Made by a program: the position numbers and the translations under genes. Of a stretch of 41,229 nucleotides of DNA, positions 16,447 through 25,503 are shown piece by piece. Under the pieces are notes generated by a model that saw only the letters and a list, made by a program, of their open reading frames with translations, had not been told where the DNA came from and did not search any database. The DNA lies in assembly GCA_026169195.1 (NCBI GenBank), contig JAPFEH010000029.1, forward strand, positions 1 to 41,229, written 5' to 3'. How positions within the stretch are numbered: position 1 is the stretch's first letter; each line of letters begins with the position of its first letter. The stretch is from Dysosmobacter sp. Its GTDB lineage: Bacteria; Bacillota; Clostridia; Oscillospirales; Oscillospiraceae.

Positions 16447-17310
16447 TTAATACAGGCAGCCCTTCAGCCAAGAATATCTCTCGTCAAACTGCACCTTGTA
16501 CTTTTTGGTTTCACCCGCCAGACCCCACAGGAGGTATGCGCGGGTACCCGGCAGAGCCACCGTGGTATGATAGCCGCAGGGCAGAGCCACCGCCGTATTG
16601 TTCTCTTCAATGACATTGACCTCGTCCCAGAGCTTGGTCTGGCCGTCTGTGGTCAGATCATAACCATGCTGCATAACGCCGCCCTTGCCGGGGCCATCCT
16701 CTGTGGACGTCATCTGGAAGGAGAAGATCTCATCCAGCACGCACTCCTTGCCGTCCACTTCATAGTCGTGGCGATGTGCGGGGAAGCCGATCCAGCCGCC
16801 GGGTACAGAGACCGTTTCGCCCACAATCAGCAGCTTTGTGATATGATCGTTGTGCTTGCCGGGCTGGCCGAAAATGAAGCGGTATTTGCGCTTGTAAATA
16901 TACTCACCGGGTTCTCCCTCTTCGATGTTTTCCGGCGGGCAGAAGTAGGGCGCGTTGCCTTCTTCGCAGTACGCAGTGAAAACGCGGGCCTCCATGCCCT
17001 TTTCGCTGTACAGCTTGACCTTGGCCTTGGGAGGCGCATACAGTGCGGTGGGCAGGTCATCATAGACATTTCCGCGGACTCCCTTTGCGCCATTGACCAC
17101 TGTCACGCCCTCGTACTCCACCCAGCAGGTCATATCACCCTGCTGCAGTACAATGGCCTGCTCCTGACCGGTGACGCAATATTCCAGCGTCTGGCCGGGC
17201 TTGAGCAGAATGCGGCCGAAGCCCATAAACTTCATATCAGAATTGGCCTTGGAAATGACGCTCTCGTAGCCCTCCAAGTCCTGAAAACGATAAACAGTAG
17301 TGAAAGACAT
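16447..17310 (-). CDS. IolB/KduI-like 5-deoxy-glucuronate isomerase family protein
   Basis: The 287-residue bicupin protein has the metal-binding F-PAHRHDYE segment and downstream EIFSFQM and GGVMQHGYDL, with CGYHTTVALPG near the end, as in IolB. IolB converts 5-deoxy-D-glucuronate in inositol breakdown. No other standard iol genes (iolC, iolD, iolE) are visible, so the substrate may be a related uronic or keto acid. It is spaced 18 bases after the dehydrogenase gene in the same direction. Confidence 0.88.
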   Translation of the reverse strand: MSFTTVYRFQDLEGYESVISKANSDMKFMGFGRILLKPGQTLEYCVTGQEQAIVLQQGDMTCWVEYEGVTVVNGAKGVRGNVYDDLPTALYAPPKAKVKLYSEKGMEARVFTAYCEEGNAPYFCPPENIEEGEPGEYIYKRKYRFIFGQPGKHNDHITKLLIVGETVSVPGGWIGFPAHRHDYEVDGKECVLDEIFSFQMTSTEDGPGKGGVMQHGYDLTTDGQTKLWDEVNVIEENNTAVALPCGYHTTVALPGTRAYLLWGLAGETKKYKVQFDERYSWLKGCLY

Positions 17311-17328
17311 TTTTTCGCTCTCCTTTTT

Positions 17329-18282
17329 TTATTTCAGCACGTCCCCGTTCACGGGATACGTGACTGGTTTACCAGTAAGATACTCGGTGATGCCCTGCGC
17401 GCTGTCCATGGCCATGGCCCGGAGCGCCCCGTCACTCAGAGCTGCGTTATGCGGGGAAACAATGGTTTGTTCCATGGCAAACAGTGGGTTGTCGGAAGCA
17501 GGCGGTTCCTGTTCAAACACATCCAGACCGGCTCCGGCAATTTCACCGCTTTGAAGCGCCTCGATCATGGCGGCCTCATCGATCACCGGACCTCTGGCCG
17601 CATTGATGATAAAGGCCGTGGGCTTCATCATCTTGAATTCCTTCTCACCCACCAGATGGAACGTAGAGGGGAAGAGGGAGGTGTGCACGATGACAAAGTC
17701 GGATTTGCTGTAAACCTCCTCCGCGGTCACCATGGTAACCGGCAGGTCCTTCACATCCTCCTGCTTGACAAAGGGATCGCTGGCGATGATGTTCATTTCA
17801 AAGCCGCTCAATTTCTTCACCACCAGACGGGAGATCTTTCCCATGCCGATGATGCCGACGGTGGAGCCTTTCAGCTCAATGGTCTTATAGGCGTTGCGCT
17901 GTGCGAACCGGCCGGCGCGTGTCAGCTTATCCATGCGGACCGTCCGTTTGCTGAGGGCGATCAGCAGCATCACAATGTGCTCGGCCACCGCATTCAAATT
18001 GGAAAACGGCGCATTTACCACCAAGATGCCCTTTTCTGTCGCATGCTCCACATCAATGTTATCCACACCCATGCCGTGTTTCGCCACGACCTGCAGCGTC
18101 GGGATGGCATCCATCACCTCTGCCGTAATCTTGGCCGAACGGATCAGGATCGCGCTGCAGCCCTGTGCCTGACGAATGATCTCCTCAGGCTCCACCGAGG
18201 TGCCCTGTACCACTTCAAACCGCTCTTTCAGGTACGCAACGGCATCTTCATGAATGTGCTCTGTCAGAAATACCTTTTTCAT
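17329..18282 (-). CDS. D-2-hydroxyacid dehydrogenase (SerA/phosphoglycerate dehydrogenase-like)
   Basis: The 317-residue enzyme has the expected catalytic residues: Arg in NAARGPVID, Glu in DVFEQEPP and His in VSPHNAALS. The NAD-binding loop reads VGIIGMGKIS, so the third glycine of the usual GxGxxG is Ser. It lacks the regulatory ACT domain of biosynthetic SerA. In this operon it probably reduces or oxidises a 2-hydroxy acid intermediate, for example a tartronate- or glycerate-like product of the aldolase. Its ATG is 13 bases after the aldolase stop, with AAGGAG. Confidence 0.9.
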   Translation of the reverse strand: MKKVFLTEHIHEDAVAYLKERFEVVQGTSVEPEEIIRQAQGCSAILIRSAKITAEVMDAIPTLQVVAKHGMGVDNIDVEHATEKGILVVNAPFSNLNAVAEHIVMLLIALSKRTVRMDKLTRAGRFAQRNAYKTIELKGSTVGIIGMGKISRLVVKKLSGFEMNIIASDPFVKQEDVKDLPVTMVTAEEVYSKSDFVIVHTSLFPSTFHLVGEKEFKMMKPTAFIINAARGPVIDEAAMIEALQSGEIAGAGLDVFEQEPPASDNPLFAMEQTIVSPHNAALSDGALRAMAMDSAQGITEYLTGKPVTYPVNGDVLK

Positions 18283-18295
18283 GTCGGTCTCCTTC

Positions 18296-19060
18296 TCAGC
18301 CCCGGATCTGACCGATGGCGTTTTTGCCCCATTTGACGATCATGCCCTGATCGGAGGCAAGCAGAATGTACTGGACGCCTTTTTCAATCAGCTTCCTTGC
18401 CGCTTCCGGCGTTCCCGCCACGGTGCCCACCGCTTTTCCGGCTGCCAGCGTTTTGGCGGTCACCATCTCGATGGCTGCCTGCACCTCCGGTTCGCCGGGC
18501 TTTCCGGGCACGCCGTAGGACTGGGACAAATCCATGGGGCCGATGAAGATCACATCCACACCGTCCACCTTCAAAACCTCGTCAATGTTCTCCACGCAGG
18601 TCTTCGTTTCGCAGTGGGAAATGACCATCGTATTTTCATTGGCGGCATCAATATATTCCTGCACACCGCAGGTGCCGTAATTGCAGGCTCGCACACTGGG
18701 GGACAGTCCCCGGACCCCCATGGGGGTATATTTCACATAAGAAACCAGATTTGCGGTCGCCTCGGCGGTGTCTACATTGGGGACCTGTACGCCCGCATAC
18801 CCGAGGTCCAGATTCTGGAGGATCTCCACCTGATTGTTTTCACGAACACGAACGATGGGCGTGATCCCTGCTGCGTCAGCAGCCCGTACAATGTTGGTCA
18901 GCTGTTCTCTGTCAACAGCTACATGCTCCGTGTCCAATACGAAGAAATCAAAACCGGCCAGAGCCAGAAGTTCCGGTACGGCAGGATCCGTCAGCTTGAC
19001 AAAGGTGCCAATGGCGCTTTCTCCGTTTTTGATTTTTTTCTTCAATAAATTCTCGCGCAT
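18296..19060 (-). CDS. HpcH/HpaI-type metal-dependent aldolase
   Basis: The 254-residue TIM-barrel protein is of the HpaI/GarL class II pyruvate aldolase family. It has GTFVKLTDP at the start, FFVLDTEH (about 39-46) with the catalytic His, a metal Glu in SHCETKT and a metal Asp in FIGPMDLSQS. Such enzymes split 2-keto-3-deoxy acids into pyruvate and an aldehyde. It is the first gene of the operon, 40 bases after the sigma-54 promoter, with AAAGGAG before ATG. Confidence 0.92.
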   Translation of the reverse strand: MRENLLKKKIKNGESAIGTFVKLTDPAVPELLALAGFDFFVLDTEHVAVDREQLTNIVRAADAAGITPIVRVRENNQVEILQNLDLGYAGVQVPNVDTAEATANLVSYVKYTPMGVRGLSPSVRACNYGTCGVQEYIDAANENTMVISHCETKTCVENIDEVLKVDGVDVIFIGPMDLSQSYGVPGKPGEPEVQAAIEMVTAKTLAAGKAVGTVAGTPEAARKLIEKGVQYILLASDQGMIVKWGKNAIGQIRG

Positions 19061-19098
19061 GGTGATGCTCCTTTATTGTTTTCTGCCCCGGATATTAT

Positions 19099-19115
19099 AG
19101 CAATTTATGTGCCAA
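19099..19115 (-). promoter_or_regulatory. Sigma-54 (-24/-12) promoter of the catabolic operon
   Basis: On the minus strand TTGGCAC (19115-19109), five bases, TTGCT (19103-19099) matches the sigma-54 consensus TGGCAC-N5-TTGC, with GG and GC at the required spacing. The first gene starts 40 bases further on. A TATAAT overlaps at 19098-19093 but has no -35 partner (CAGATA at 17 bases). Sigma-54 transcription needs an AAA+ activator, which is not in this window. Confidence 0.75.
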
Positions 19116-19201
19116 TATCTGTTTTTTTGAAATTATGAATTTTTTTCGGTAACTTGCCAAATTATCTCCCCTTATTTCTGTGCATCATGCTTTGCAAAAT
19201 T

Positions 19202-19246
19202 CGGGGACTTCTCCGTTTCTTTTCGTATATTTCGACGGAGTCCCCG
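19202..19246. repeat. Inverted repeat upstream of the sigma-54 promoter
   Basis: CGGGGAC (19202-19208) and CTCCGT (19211-19216) are mirrored by ACGGAGTCCCCG (19235-19246). It lies about 115-160 bases upstream of the expected transcript start, the distance at which sigma-54 activators bind. It is a candidate enhancer site; a hairpin in RNA is the alternative. The rest of 19116-19420 shows no gene. Confidence 0.4.
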
Positions 19247-19420
19247 TTCTTGCGCGCCGGTTTGTATGCAGTAATCCATACCCCATTGTTTTTATGCACA
19301 CAGTGCAGTCCTCCGCCGCCGTTCTATGCCGTACCCCGTTTTTGGCTCCCGAGCCGTGCAGAGCACCGGCTCCATCCTCACGTTTCTCATCGCCGCCCGC
19401 ACAAAGTCGGGAACAGAAAC

Positions 19421-19466
19421 AACAGGCGGGCAGGACATCCTTTCTGGACATCCCGCCCGCCTGTTT
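19421..19466 (-). terminator. Terminator after ftsH
   Basis: An 11-bp stem, AACAGGCGGGC (19421-19431) with GCCCGCCTGTT (19455-19465), has a partly paired loop. In the leftward direction it is followed by GTTTCTGTT. It lies about 90 bases after the ftsH stop. Confidence 0.7.
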
Positions 19467-19555
19467 GTCATATTCTGCAGCTGCTCCTTGGAAGCGCCGC
19501 GTCTCCCGCGTTGTTTTCCGATCCGTTTGACCGCCGCTTCGCAGCTTTCATCCGG

Positions 19556-21439
19556 TCAGCCGTTGCGCTCCGGAGCCTCCTCCGGCGCACCATGGCCGGC
19601 CTTCTCCTCGCAGGACTGCTCCATGACTTCCAAAAAGGTCTCCCGCTCCATGGTCTCATGCTCCAGCAGATAGGCTGCCACAGCATCCAGCTGCCCCTTA
19701 TGGCTGCGGAGAATCTCCTCACACCGGCGGTATGCCTCATTCACCACAGCCTTGACCTCTTCGTCGATCTGTGCTGCCACTGCTTCGGAATAGCCCCGGC
19801 TCTGTCCCATTGTACGGCCGATAAAGACTTCGTCGTGACCGGAATCGAAGGCCACGGTTCCCATCTTATCGCTCATACCGTAGGAAGCCACCATTTTTCT
19901 GGCAATGGAGGTCGCCCGCTGAATGTCATTGCTGGCTCCTGTGGAAATGTCTCCCAGACACAGCTTCTCCGCCACGCGTCCTCCCAGCAGGGCCACGATC
20001 TGATCTTCCATATACCGTTTGGAGAGATAGGAGCGGTCCTCCTCCGGCAGCGAAATGGTCATGCCGCCCGCCATGCCGCGCGGAACAATGGTAATCTGAC
20101 TGACAGGATCCTGATCCGGCAGTATATGCATCACCACCGCATGACCGGCCTCATGCCACGCCGTCAATTCCCGCTCATGCCGCGGAATCACACGGCTGCG
20201 CTTTTCCGGCCCCGCAATGACCTTGATCTCGGCATCCTTCAGATCCTTCATGGTAATAAACTTCTGCTGCCTCCGGCCTGCCAGCAGCGCACCTTCGTTG
20301 ATCAGGTTTTCCAGATCCGCGCCGGTAAAGCCGGCGGTGCCCTGTGCCAGCTTCCTGAGATCCACATCCTCCGCCAAGGGCTTTCCCTTGGCGTGGACCT
20401 TCAGGATCTCCTCCCTGCCCTTGATATCCGGAAGCCCCACGTAGATCTGCCGGTCGAACCGGCCCGGGCGCAGCAGGGCAGGATCCAGCACATCAACCCG
20501 GTTGGTGGCCGCCAGAACCACCACGCCTTCATTGGCGGCAAATCCATCCATCTCCACCAGCAGCTGGTTGAGCGTCTGTTCCCGCTCGTCATGACCGCCG
20601 CCGAGCCCCGTGCCGCGCTGGCGGCCCACGGCATCGATCTCGTCAATGAACACGATTGCGGGGGCCGTCTTTTTGGCCTGATCGAACAGATCCCGGACGC
20701 GGGATGCGCCTACGCCCACATACAGCTCCACAAAGTCAGAGCCGGAAATGGACAGGAAGCCCACGCCGGCCTCCCCTGCCACCGCTTTCGCCAGCAGCGT
20801 CTTGCCGGTGCCCGGAGGGCCTACCAGCAGCACCCCCTTGGGGATGCGCGCGCCCAGCGAGATAAACTGCTTGGGGTCCTTCAAAAACTCCACGATCTCC
20901 CGGAGCTCTTCCTTTTCCTCATCAGCGCCGGCCACATCGTCAAAGGTGACCTGACGGTCTTTCTCGCTGAGGCTCCGGGTACGGGCTGCTCCGAATTTCG
21001 CCATCCGGTCCGCCCCCATGCCGCCCTGCGCGCGGGCTGCCATCAAATACCACAGCAGGAACATCACGCCGCCCATCAGGATCCAGGGCAGGAGGATCTC
21101 CAGCCAGTTGGTGCTCTCACGCGGGGGATACTCATAATTTTTGATGATGCCCTTGGCATACTGCTCTTGGATCAAAGGGTCCAGATCCTCATAAAACAGG
21201 TCAAAGCTATACAGCTGGTACCGGATCTTCTCCTCACTGCCCTTCACCCGCAGGGTCAGGACCTGCTGCTCGCTGACGCTCAGCTCCTCCACCTTTTCCT
21301 GCTGAAACAGCTGGCGGACCTGCGCATAGCTGACCTGCGGCCCGCTGTTGTTCATCTGCCAGATCCAGTTGAAGCACAAAACGATGACCAGAATCAAAAA
21401 CAGGGCGCTGAAATTGGATGCACGGTGTTGCTTTGTCAA
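19556..21439 (-). CDS. ftsH: ATP-dependent zinc metalloprotease FtsH
   Basis: The 627-residue membrane AAA+ protease has two N-terminal membrane segments (about 11-28 and 113-134) around an extracytoplasmic domain. Walker A is GPPGTGKT (207-214), Walker B is FIDEID (264-269), with [12 protein letters not shown] and the zinc site HEAGH (429-433). It degrades membrane and short-lived cytosolic proteins. The start codon is TTG at 21439, with AAAGGAGGG six bases upstream; no ATG is near. It is last in the gdpP-to-ftsH run, 41 bases after hpt. Confidence 0.97.
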   Translation of the reverse strand: MTKQHRASNFSALFLILVIVLCFNWIWQMNNSGPQVSYAQVRQLFQQEKVEELSVSEQQVLTLRVKGSEEKIRYQLYSFDLFYEDLDPLIQEQYAKGIIKNYEYPPRESTNWLEILLPWILMGGVMFLLWYLMAARAQGGMGADRMAKFGAARTRSLSEKDRQVTFDDVAGADEEKEELREIVEFLKDPKQFISLGARIPKGVLLVGPPGTGKTLLAKAVAGEAGVGFLSISGSDFVELYVGVGASRVRDLFDQAKKTAPAIVFIDEIDAVGRQRGTGLGGGHDEREQTLNQLLVEMDGFAANEGVVVLAATNRVDVLDPALLRPGRFDRQIYVGLPDIKGREEILKVHAKGKPLAEDVDLRKLAQGTAGFTGADLENLINEGALLAGRRQQKFITMKDLKDAEIKVIAGPEKRSRVIPRHERELTAWHEAGHAVVMHILPDQDPVSQITIVPRGMAGGMTISLPEEDRSYLSKRYMEDQIVALLGGRVAEKLCLGDISTGASNDIQRATSIARKMVASYGMSDKMGTVAFDSGHDEVFIGRTMGQSRGYSEAVAAQIDEEVKAVVNEAYRRCEEILRSHKGQLDAVAAYLLEHETMERETFLEVMEQSCEEKAGHGAPEEAPERNG

Positions 21440-21480
21440 AAAAGTCCCTCCTTTGGAGCAAGTCCTGCCCCGCTCTGCTC

Positions 21481-22032
21481 TCAGCCTGCGTAGACCTCCG
21501 GCTTCAGCACCCCGATATAGGGTACATTCCGGTACTGCTGGCAGTAGTCCAATCCATATCCCACCACAAATTCGTCCGGAACCACAAATCCGGCAAGGTC
21601 GGCAGTAATGGCCTTTTCCCGCCGCGCGGGCTTATCCAGCAGCGTTACAATGGTAATGGACGCGGCGCCCTTTGCCAGAAAGTACTCCTTCAGGAACGCC
21701 AGCGTATTTCCGGAATCCAGAATATCCTCCACAATAATCAAGTGCCGGCCCGTGATATCCTGCTGAAGATCATGGACGATGTGCACCCGACCGGAGGACA
21801 CCGTTGCGTTTTCATAGGAGCTGACCGCAATGAATTCCACATCGCTTTTCACCTGACAGGCCCGCACCAGATCTGCCATGAACACAAAAGATCCCTTCAA
21901 AACCCCCAGAAACAGCGGGTTTTTCCCTTCAAACTTTTCGTACAGCGCATCGCCCAGTTCCTGCAGACGAGCCTTGATCTGCTCTTCCGTTACAAGGACC
22001 TTCAGGATATCCTTTTCCATCTCACTTCTCAT
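21481..22032 (-). CDS. hpt: Hypoxanthine phosphoribosyltransferase
   Basis: The 183-residue purine salvage enzyme has [21 protein letters not shown] and the PRPP-binding [13 protein letters not shown], with [15 protein letters not shown] at the base-binding end. It makes IMP or GMP from hypoxanthine or guanine. The gene starts inside the last codons of tilS (11-base overlap), with GAGGAG seven bases before ATG. The tilS-hpt-ftsH order is a conserved Bacillota arrangement. Confidence 0.97.
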   Translation of the reverse strand: MRSEMEKDILKVLVTEEQIKARLQELGDALYEKFEGKNPLFLGVLKGSFVFMADLVRACQVKSDVEFIAVSSYENATVSSGRVHIVHDLQQDITGRHLIIVEDILDSGNTLAFLKEYFLAKGAASITIVTLLDKPARREKAITADLAGFVVPDEFVVGYGLDYCQQYRNVPYIGVLKPEVYAG

Positions 22033-23434
22033 GATGCTTCTCCTCTGTTTTTTTATGAAATCTTACAAACACCGTCTGCGCTCCGGCGCAAGGCATAAAA
22101 TCCATGTGGACTCCCAGCAGCGGATCAGCCGCGTGGATCGCTCCGACCCGAAGCACCGGCAGCTGGTCCCGCTGCTGCGGCGAGAGTCCCCGCTCAGCGC
22201 ACAGACGCTTGAAGCTCCTGCCGCCCCGGCTCTCCGGCAGCCGCACCCAATCTCCCGGCCGCCATGCGGTCACCGTCATCGATGCTCCCGCGGGCAGCGC
22301 CATCGGCAGTCCGCCCGCCGCAGGGGTCGGGGAAACCTCCACTGTCACGCCGCCGAATACCACCGACCCGCCTACTGCGACGGGCAGGCTTTCCGGTCTG
22401 GGGGCACGCCTTGTCAGCTCCAGTGTATACCGCCGTTTCCGGGCGGTCAGTCCATGGGGCAGGGACAGACTTCCCTCCGCCTTTTTCCGGTCCCGCGCCA
22501 GTTCCAGCACTTCATACACATGCGCCGCAGTCAGGTCCCGGCGGTGACCGCCAGCCTGTGCCATCAGCCGCAGGACCGCCCGCTGCGCCACCGCGTCAGG
22601 AACTTCCGTCAGCATCAGGCAAGGAATGGATACCCCGTCCGGCAGTTCCTTGGCCTGATCGGTCAGACTCCGCGCCATGGCCTCCAGCGCTTCACTTTCC
22701 TCCCGCACAATGGCCGCCGTTCGGGTCATGTGCCGGGCAAATCTGGGATTGATCTGCCGCAGCACAGGCATCACGGCACTGCGCAGGGCATTCCGGGCAG
22801 CAGCCTCCGGATCGGCATTGGTGGCATCCTCCACATGGGGAATGCTGTGGGCAGCCGCGTAATCCGCCAGTTCCTCCCGTGTGATCTCCAGAAAGGGACG
22901 GCAGATCTTCCCGCGCACCGGCGGAATCCCCGCAAGTCCGGCAGTGCCGGTCCCCCGCAGCAGATTCAGCAGCATGGTCTCCGCGTTGTCATCGGCATGG
23001 TGCGCCGTGAGGATGGCATCGCATCCGGCAGTCTCCGCCGCTTCCTGCAAAAAGGCATAGCGCAGTCTGCGGGCAGCGACTTCCAGCGAAAGGCCCTCCT
23101 TCTGTGCCGCGGCACGGGTATCGCCTTCACCGGCGAGAAAGGGGATTCCCTCTCTCCTGCAAAACTCCCGCACAAACTGTTCATCCCGATCGGCCTCCGC
23201 TCCCCGGAGATGGTGGTTGAAATGGGCAGCCGTGACCTGAAATTCCGGCTGCTGACACAGAAACCACAGCAAACACATGGAATCCAGTCCTCCGGACACG
23301 GCGCACAGGACAGTCCCGCCGTCGGGAAACTTTCTGCAAAGAAAGTCCCGGGCGGACTTCAGTTCATTCGTCATAGCCATATCGGCAGCTCCGTGCGCCG
23401 GCACACAGACGGACAAGGCGGCGCACCGGCTCAT
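22022..23434 (-). CDS. tilS: tRNA(Ile)-lysidine synthase TilS
   Basis: It places lysidine at C34 of the CAU anticodon of tRNA-Ile, so that the tRNA reads AUA. It has the PP-loop SGGLDS (47-52), AHFNHHLRG, AHHADDNAETMLLN and a C-terminal TilS domain with RPGDWVRLPESRGGRSFKRL. The ATG at 23434 overlaps the dnaB stop (ATGA) with GGGGAGG nearby. Starts at 23380 or 23374 (the latter two residues later) would give an N terminus closer to the family length and have GGAG at good spacing. The true start is between these. Confidence 0.94.
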   Translation of the reverse strand: MSRCAALSVCVPAHGAADMAMTNELKSARDFLCRKFPDGGTVLCAVSGGLDSMCLLWFLCQQPEFQVTAAHFNHHLRGAEADRDEQFVREFCRREGIPFLAGEGDTRAAAQKEGLSLEVAARRLRYAFLQEAAETAGCDAILTAHHADDNAETMLLNLLRGTGTAGLAGIPPVRGKICRPFLEITREELADYAAAHSIPHVEDATNADPEAAARNALRSAVMPVLRQINPRFARHMTRTAAIVREESEALEAMARSLTDQAKELPDGVSIPCLMLTEVPDAVAQRAVLRLMAQAGGHRRDLTAAHVYEVLELARDRKKAEGSLSLPHGLTARKRRYTLELTRRAPRPESLPVAVGGSVVFGGVTVEVSPTPAAGGLPMALPAGASMTVTAWRPGDWVRLPESRGGRSFKRLCAERGLSPQQRDQLPVLRVGAIHAADPLLGVHMDFMPCAGAQTVFVRFHKKTEEKHHEK

Positions 23435-24780
23435 TCCTCCTCCCCATACCGGTTATCCAGCGTGGAAAACTGTGTATATTCCGGCATCCATCTCAGTTCC
23501 ACCTTGCCGGTTTCGCCATGGCGGTTCTTCGCCACAATACATTCGGCGATGTTGTGCTTCTCCGAATCCTCATTATAATAATCATCCCGGTACAAAAACA
23601 GCACGATATCCGCATCCTGCTCGATGGCACCGGATTCACGGAGATCCGACAGCATCGGCCGCTTATCATCCCGCTTTTCATTGGCACGGCTCAGCTGGCT
23701 CAGGCAGATCACCGGCACATTCAATTCCTTCGCCATGATCTTCAGCATCCGGGACATATCGCTGACGACCTGCTGACGGCTCTCACCGCCGCTTTTTCCT
23801 CCCGCGGAAGTCATCAGCTGCAAATAGTCGATGACCACCAGCCCCAGATTGTCCAAACGGCGGCACTTGGCATTCATGTCCGCCACCGACAGCATGGGAT
23901 TATCGTCAATGCGGATGTCCACCCGATTGAGCACCGTGGCCGCGCCGGCGATCTTTTCCCAGTCGGTCTCCCGCAGGGAACCGGTTTTCAGCCGGTTGTT
24001 CTCCACCAGTGCCTCTGAGGACAGCAGCCGCATTGCCAGCTGCTCACGGGACATTTCCAGTGAGAACACCGCCACGGTCTGCCGGGTCGATTTGGCCACG
24101 TTCAGCGCGATGTTCAGGGCAAAGGAGGTCTTACCCATGCCGGGACGGGCCGCCAGCAAAATGAGGTCTGATTTATTCAGGCCCGTGATTTTCTGGTCCA
24201 CGGCGGAAAGCCCCGTGGAAAGCCCCGGCAGATGATCTTCGCTCTCGCTCATCTCGCTCAGACGGTCCAGCACTTCCGGCAGGACCTGCCGCAAAGCCAC
24301 CATGTCCTGTGCACTCTGTCCCCGACGGACGGCGTATACCTTCTGTTCGGCAGCTTCCAGAATGTCCCCTGCCTCCCCGATCCCCTCCTGCACCAAGGCG
24401 GTGATCTCCGCCGCTGCCTGCGCCACGCCCCGCAGCAGGGCCTTGTCCCGAACGATGGCTACATATTCCATCACATTGGCGCTGGTGGGCGTGATCTCCA
24501 TCAGCTGCGCCAGATAAGAGCGGGTGGTCTGGTCATCATAGGTGCCCGCCTTCTGCATCTCCTCGCAGACCGTGATACCGTCGATGGGGCGGGCATAGGT
24601 GAACATGGAGTAAATGGTCTCAAAGATCTCACGGTTCTGCCGGAGGTAGAAGTCCGACGGGCGGAGCTTATCCATAACATCCTTGACACAGCTTTCATCA
24701 ATGAGCATGGACCCGAGAACCGCCTGCTCCCCCTCCAGAGAGTGGGGCATCTGCCGGATCAAAAGATCTTCCATTGCCAT
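23431..24780 (-). CDS. dnaB: Replicative DNA helicase DnaB/DnaC
   Basis: The 449-residue hexameric helicase has the N-terminal DnaB domain (LEGEQAVLGSMLID) and a RecA-like ATPase with AARPGMGKTS, FSLEMSREQLAMRLL, VIDYLQLM and the arginine-finger region DLRESGAIEQDADIV. The ATG at 24780 is preferred because AAAGGAGG lies six bases upstream; the ATG directly after that site has no spacing. It sits 34 bases after rplI; a short hairpin GCCCCT/AGGGGC lies in that gap (24795-24809). Confidence 0.97.
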   Translation of the reverse strand: MAMEDLLIRQMPHSLEGEQAVLGSMLIDESCVKDVMDKLRPSDFYLRQNREIFETIYSMFTYARPIDGITVCEEMQKAGTYDDQTTRSYLAQLMEITPTSANVMEYVAIVRDKALLRGVAQAAAEITALVQEGIGEAGDILEAAEQKVYAVRRGQSAQDMVALRQVLPEVLDRLSEMSESEDHLPGLSTGLSAVDQKITGLNKSDLILLAARPGMGKTSFALNIALNVAKSTRQTVAVFSLEMSREQLAMRLLSSEALVENNRLKTGSLRETDWEKIAGAATVLNRVDIRIDDNPMLSVADMNAKCRRLDNLGLVVIDYLQLMTSAGGKSGGESRQQVVSDMSRMLKIMAKELNVPVICLSQLSRANEKRDDKRPMLSDLRESGAIEQDADIVLFLYRDDYYNEDSEKHNIAECIVAKNRHGETGKVELRWMPEYTQFSTLDNRYGEEE

Positions 24781-24814
24781 GGTCATCCTCCTTTGCCCCT
24801 CTCAGGGGCGGGGT

Positions 24815-25264
24815 TTACTTCTCTTCGTAAACCGCCACATACACCGTGGCGGTCACCTCAAAGCCCAGCTTGGCCTTGACCTGATAGGTCCCGAACGCCT
24901 TGATCGGCTCGTCCAGCACCAGTTTCTGCTTGGGAATATCGATCTCGAACTGCTTTTTCAGCCCTTCCGCAATTTCCTTGGTGGTCACGGCGCCGAACAG
25001 CTTGCCGCCGTTGCCTGCCTTGGCGGTCAGCTTCACCTGACACTCCTTCAGCTTTTCAGCCGTGGCCTCGGCCTCGGCCTTCAGGCGGGCCTCCTCGGCC
25101 TTACGGGCCTTCTCCTTCAGATTCATGGTATTGATCGCATCCGCGGTAGCGGGAATCGCCAGCTTGCGGGGCAGGAGGAAGTTGCGGGCATAGCCCTCGG
25201 AAACCTCCACCAGCTGCCCCTTCTTTCCCTGACCCTTCACGTCCTGCTGTAAAATCACTTTCAT
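24815..25264 (-). CDS. rplI: 50S ribosomal protein L9
   Basis: The 149-residue protein has the L9 N-terminal domain [34 protein letters not shown], the long connecting helix rich in Lys, Glu and Ala, and the C-terminal domain with [15 protein letters not shown]. Its start overlaps the stop of the upstream small membrane protein by four bases. Confidence 0.98.
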   Translation of the reverse strand: MKVILQQDVKGQGKKGQLVEVSEGYARNFLLPRKLAIPATADAINTMNLKEKARKAEEARLKAEAEATAEKLKECQVKLTAKAGNGGKLFGAVTTKEIAEGLKKQFEIDIPKQKLVLDEPIKAFGTYQVKAKLGFEVTATVYVAVYEEK

Positions 25265-25488
25265 TGCTCTTTCTCCTTATTTTCCAATTCTTCCACTCGT
25301 TTTGTCAGTTTTTCGATCCGGTCTTCCTGATCGAGCCAAGCGCTGAGGACCACCGCCAGTACAAATGCTACCGATGCGGTCGCCAGAAAAAAGTGACGGT
25401 TAAAATCAAACAGCTGCCACCCTCCAAAGAAGAGAAACGCCCCTGTGACGAACAGGCAGCCAAGGTATGTCTTGAGAAACATCTTCAT
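25261..25488 (-). CDS. Small two-helix membrane protein with coiled-coil tail
   Basis: The 75-residue protein has two membrane segments (about residues 7-23 and 34-52), then a charged amphipathic helix, [27 protein letters not shown], probably a short coiled coil facing the cytosol. The ATG at 25488 has GAGGTG six bases before it; a GTG nine bases upstream is possible. It is coupled to rplI (ATGA) and follows gdpP by 15 bases. I do not recognise a family. Its position suggests a link to the GdpP complex, but nothing proves it. Confidence 0.8.
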   Translation of the reverse strand: MKMFLKTYLGCLFVTGAFLFFGGWQLFDFNRHFFLATASVAFVLAVVLSAWLDQEDRIEKLTKRVEELENKEKEQ

Positions 25489-25503
25489 ATCCGCCACCTC
25501 ATT

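Noticed and set aside
16447-17310. Standard myo-inositol (iol) operon
   Set aside because: IolB-like protein only; iolC, iolD, iolE and iolG are not found, so the canonical pathway is not encoded here.
12348-18336. Very long open frames on the plus strand opposite the catabolic genes (up to 892 codons)
   Set aside because: They lie antisense to well-supported enzymes, have no ribosome sites or recognisable domains, and are rich in His, Arg and Gln as expected of shadow frames in GC-rich DNA.
19154-21493. 779-codon plus-strand frame opposite ftsH
   Set aside because: It is a shadow of ftsH codon use with no ribosome site and no domain.
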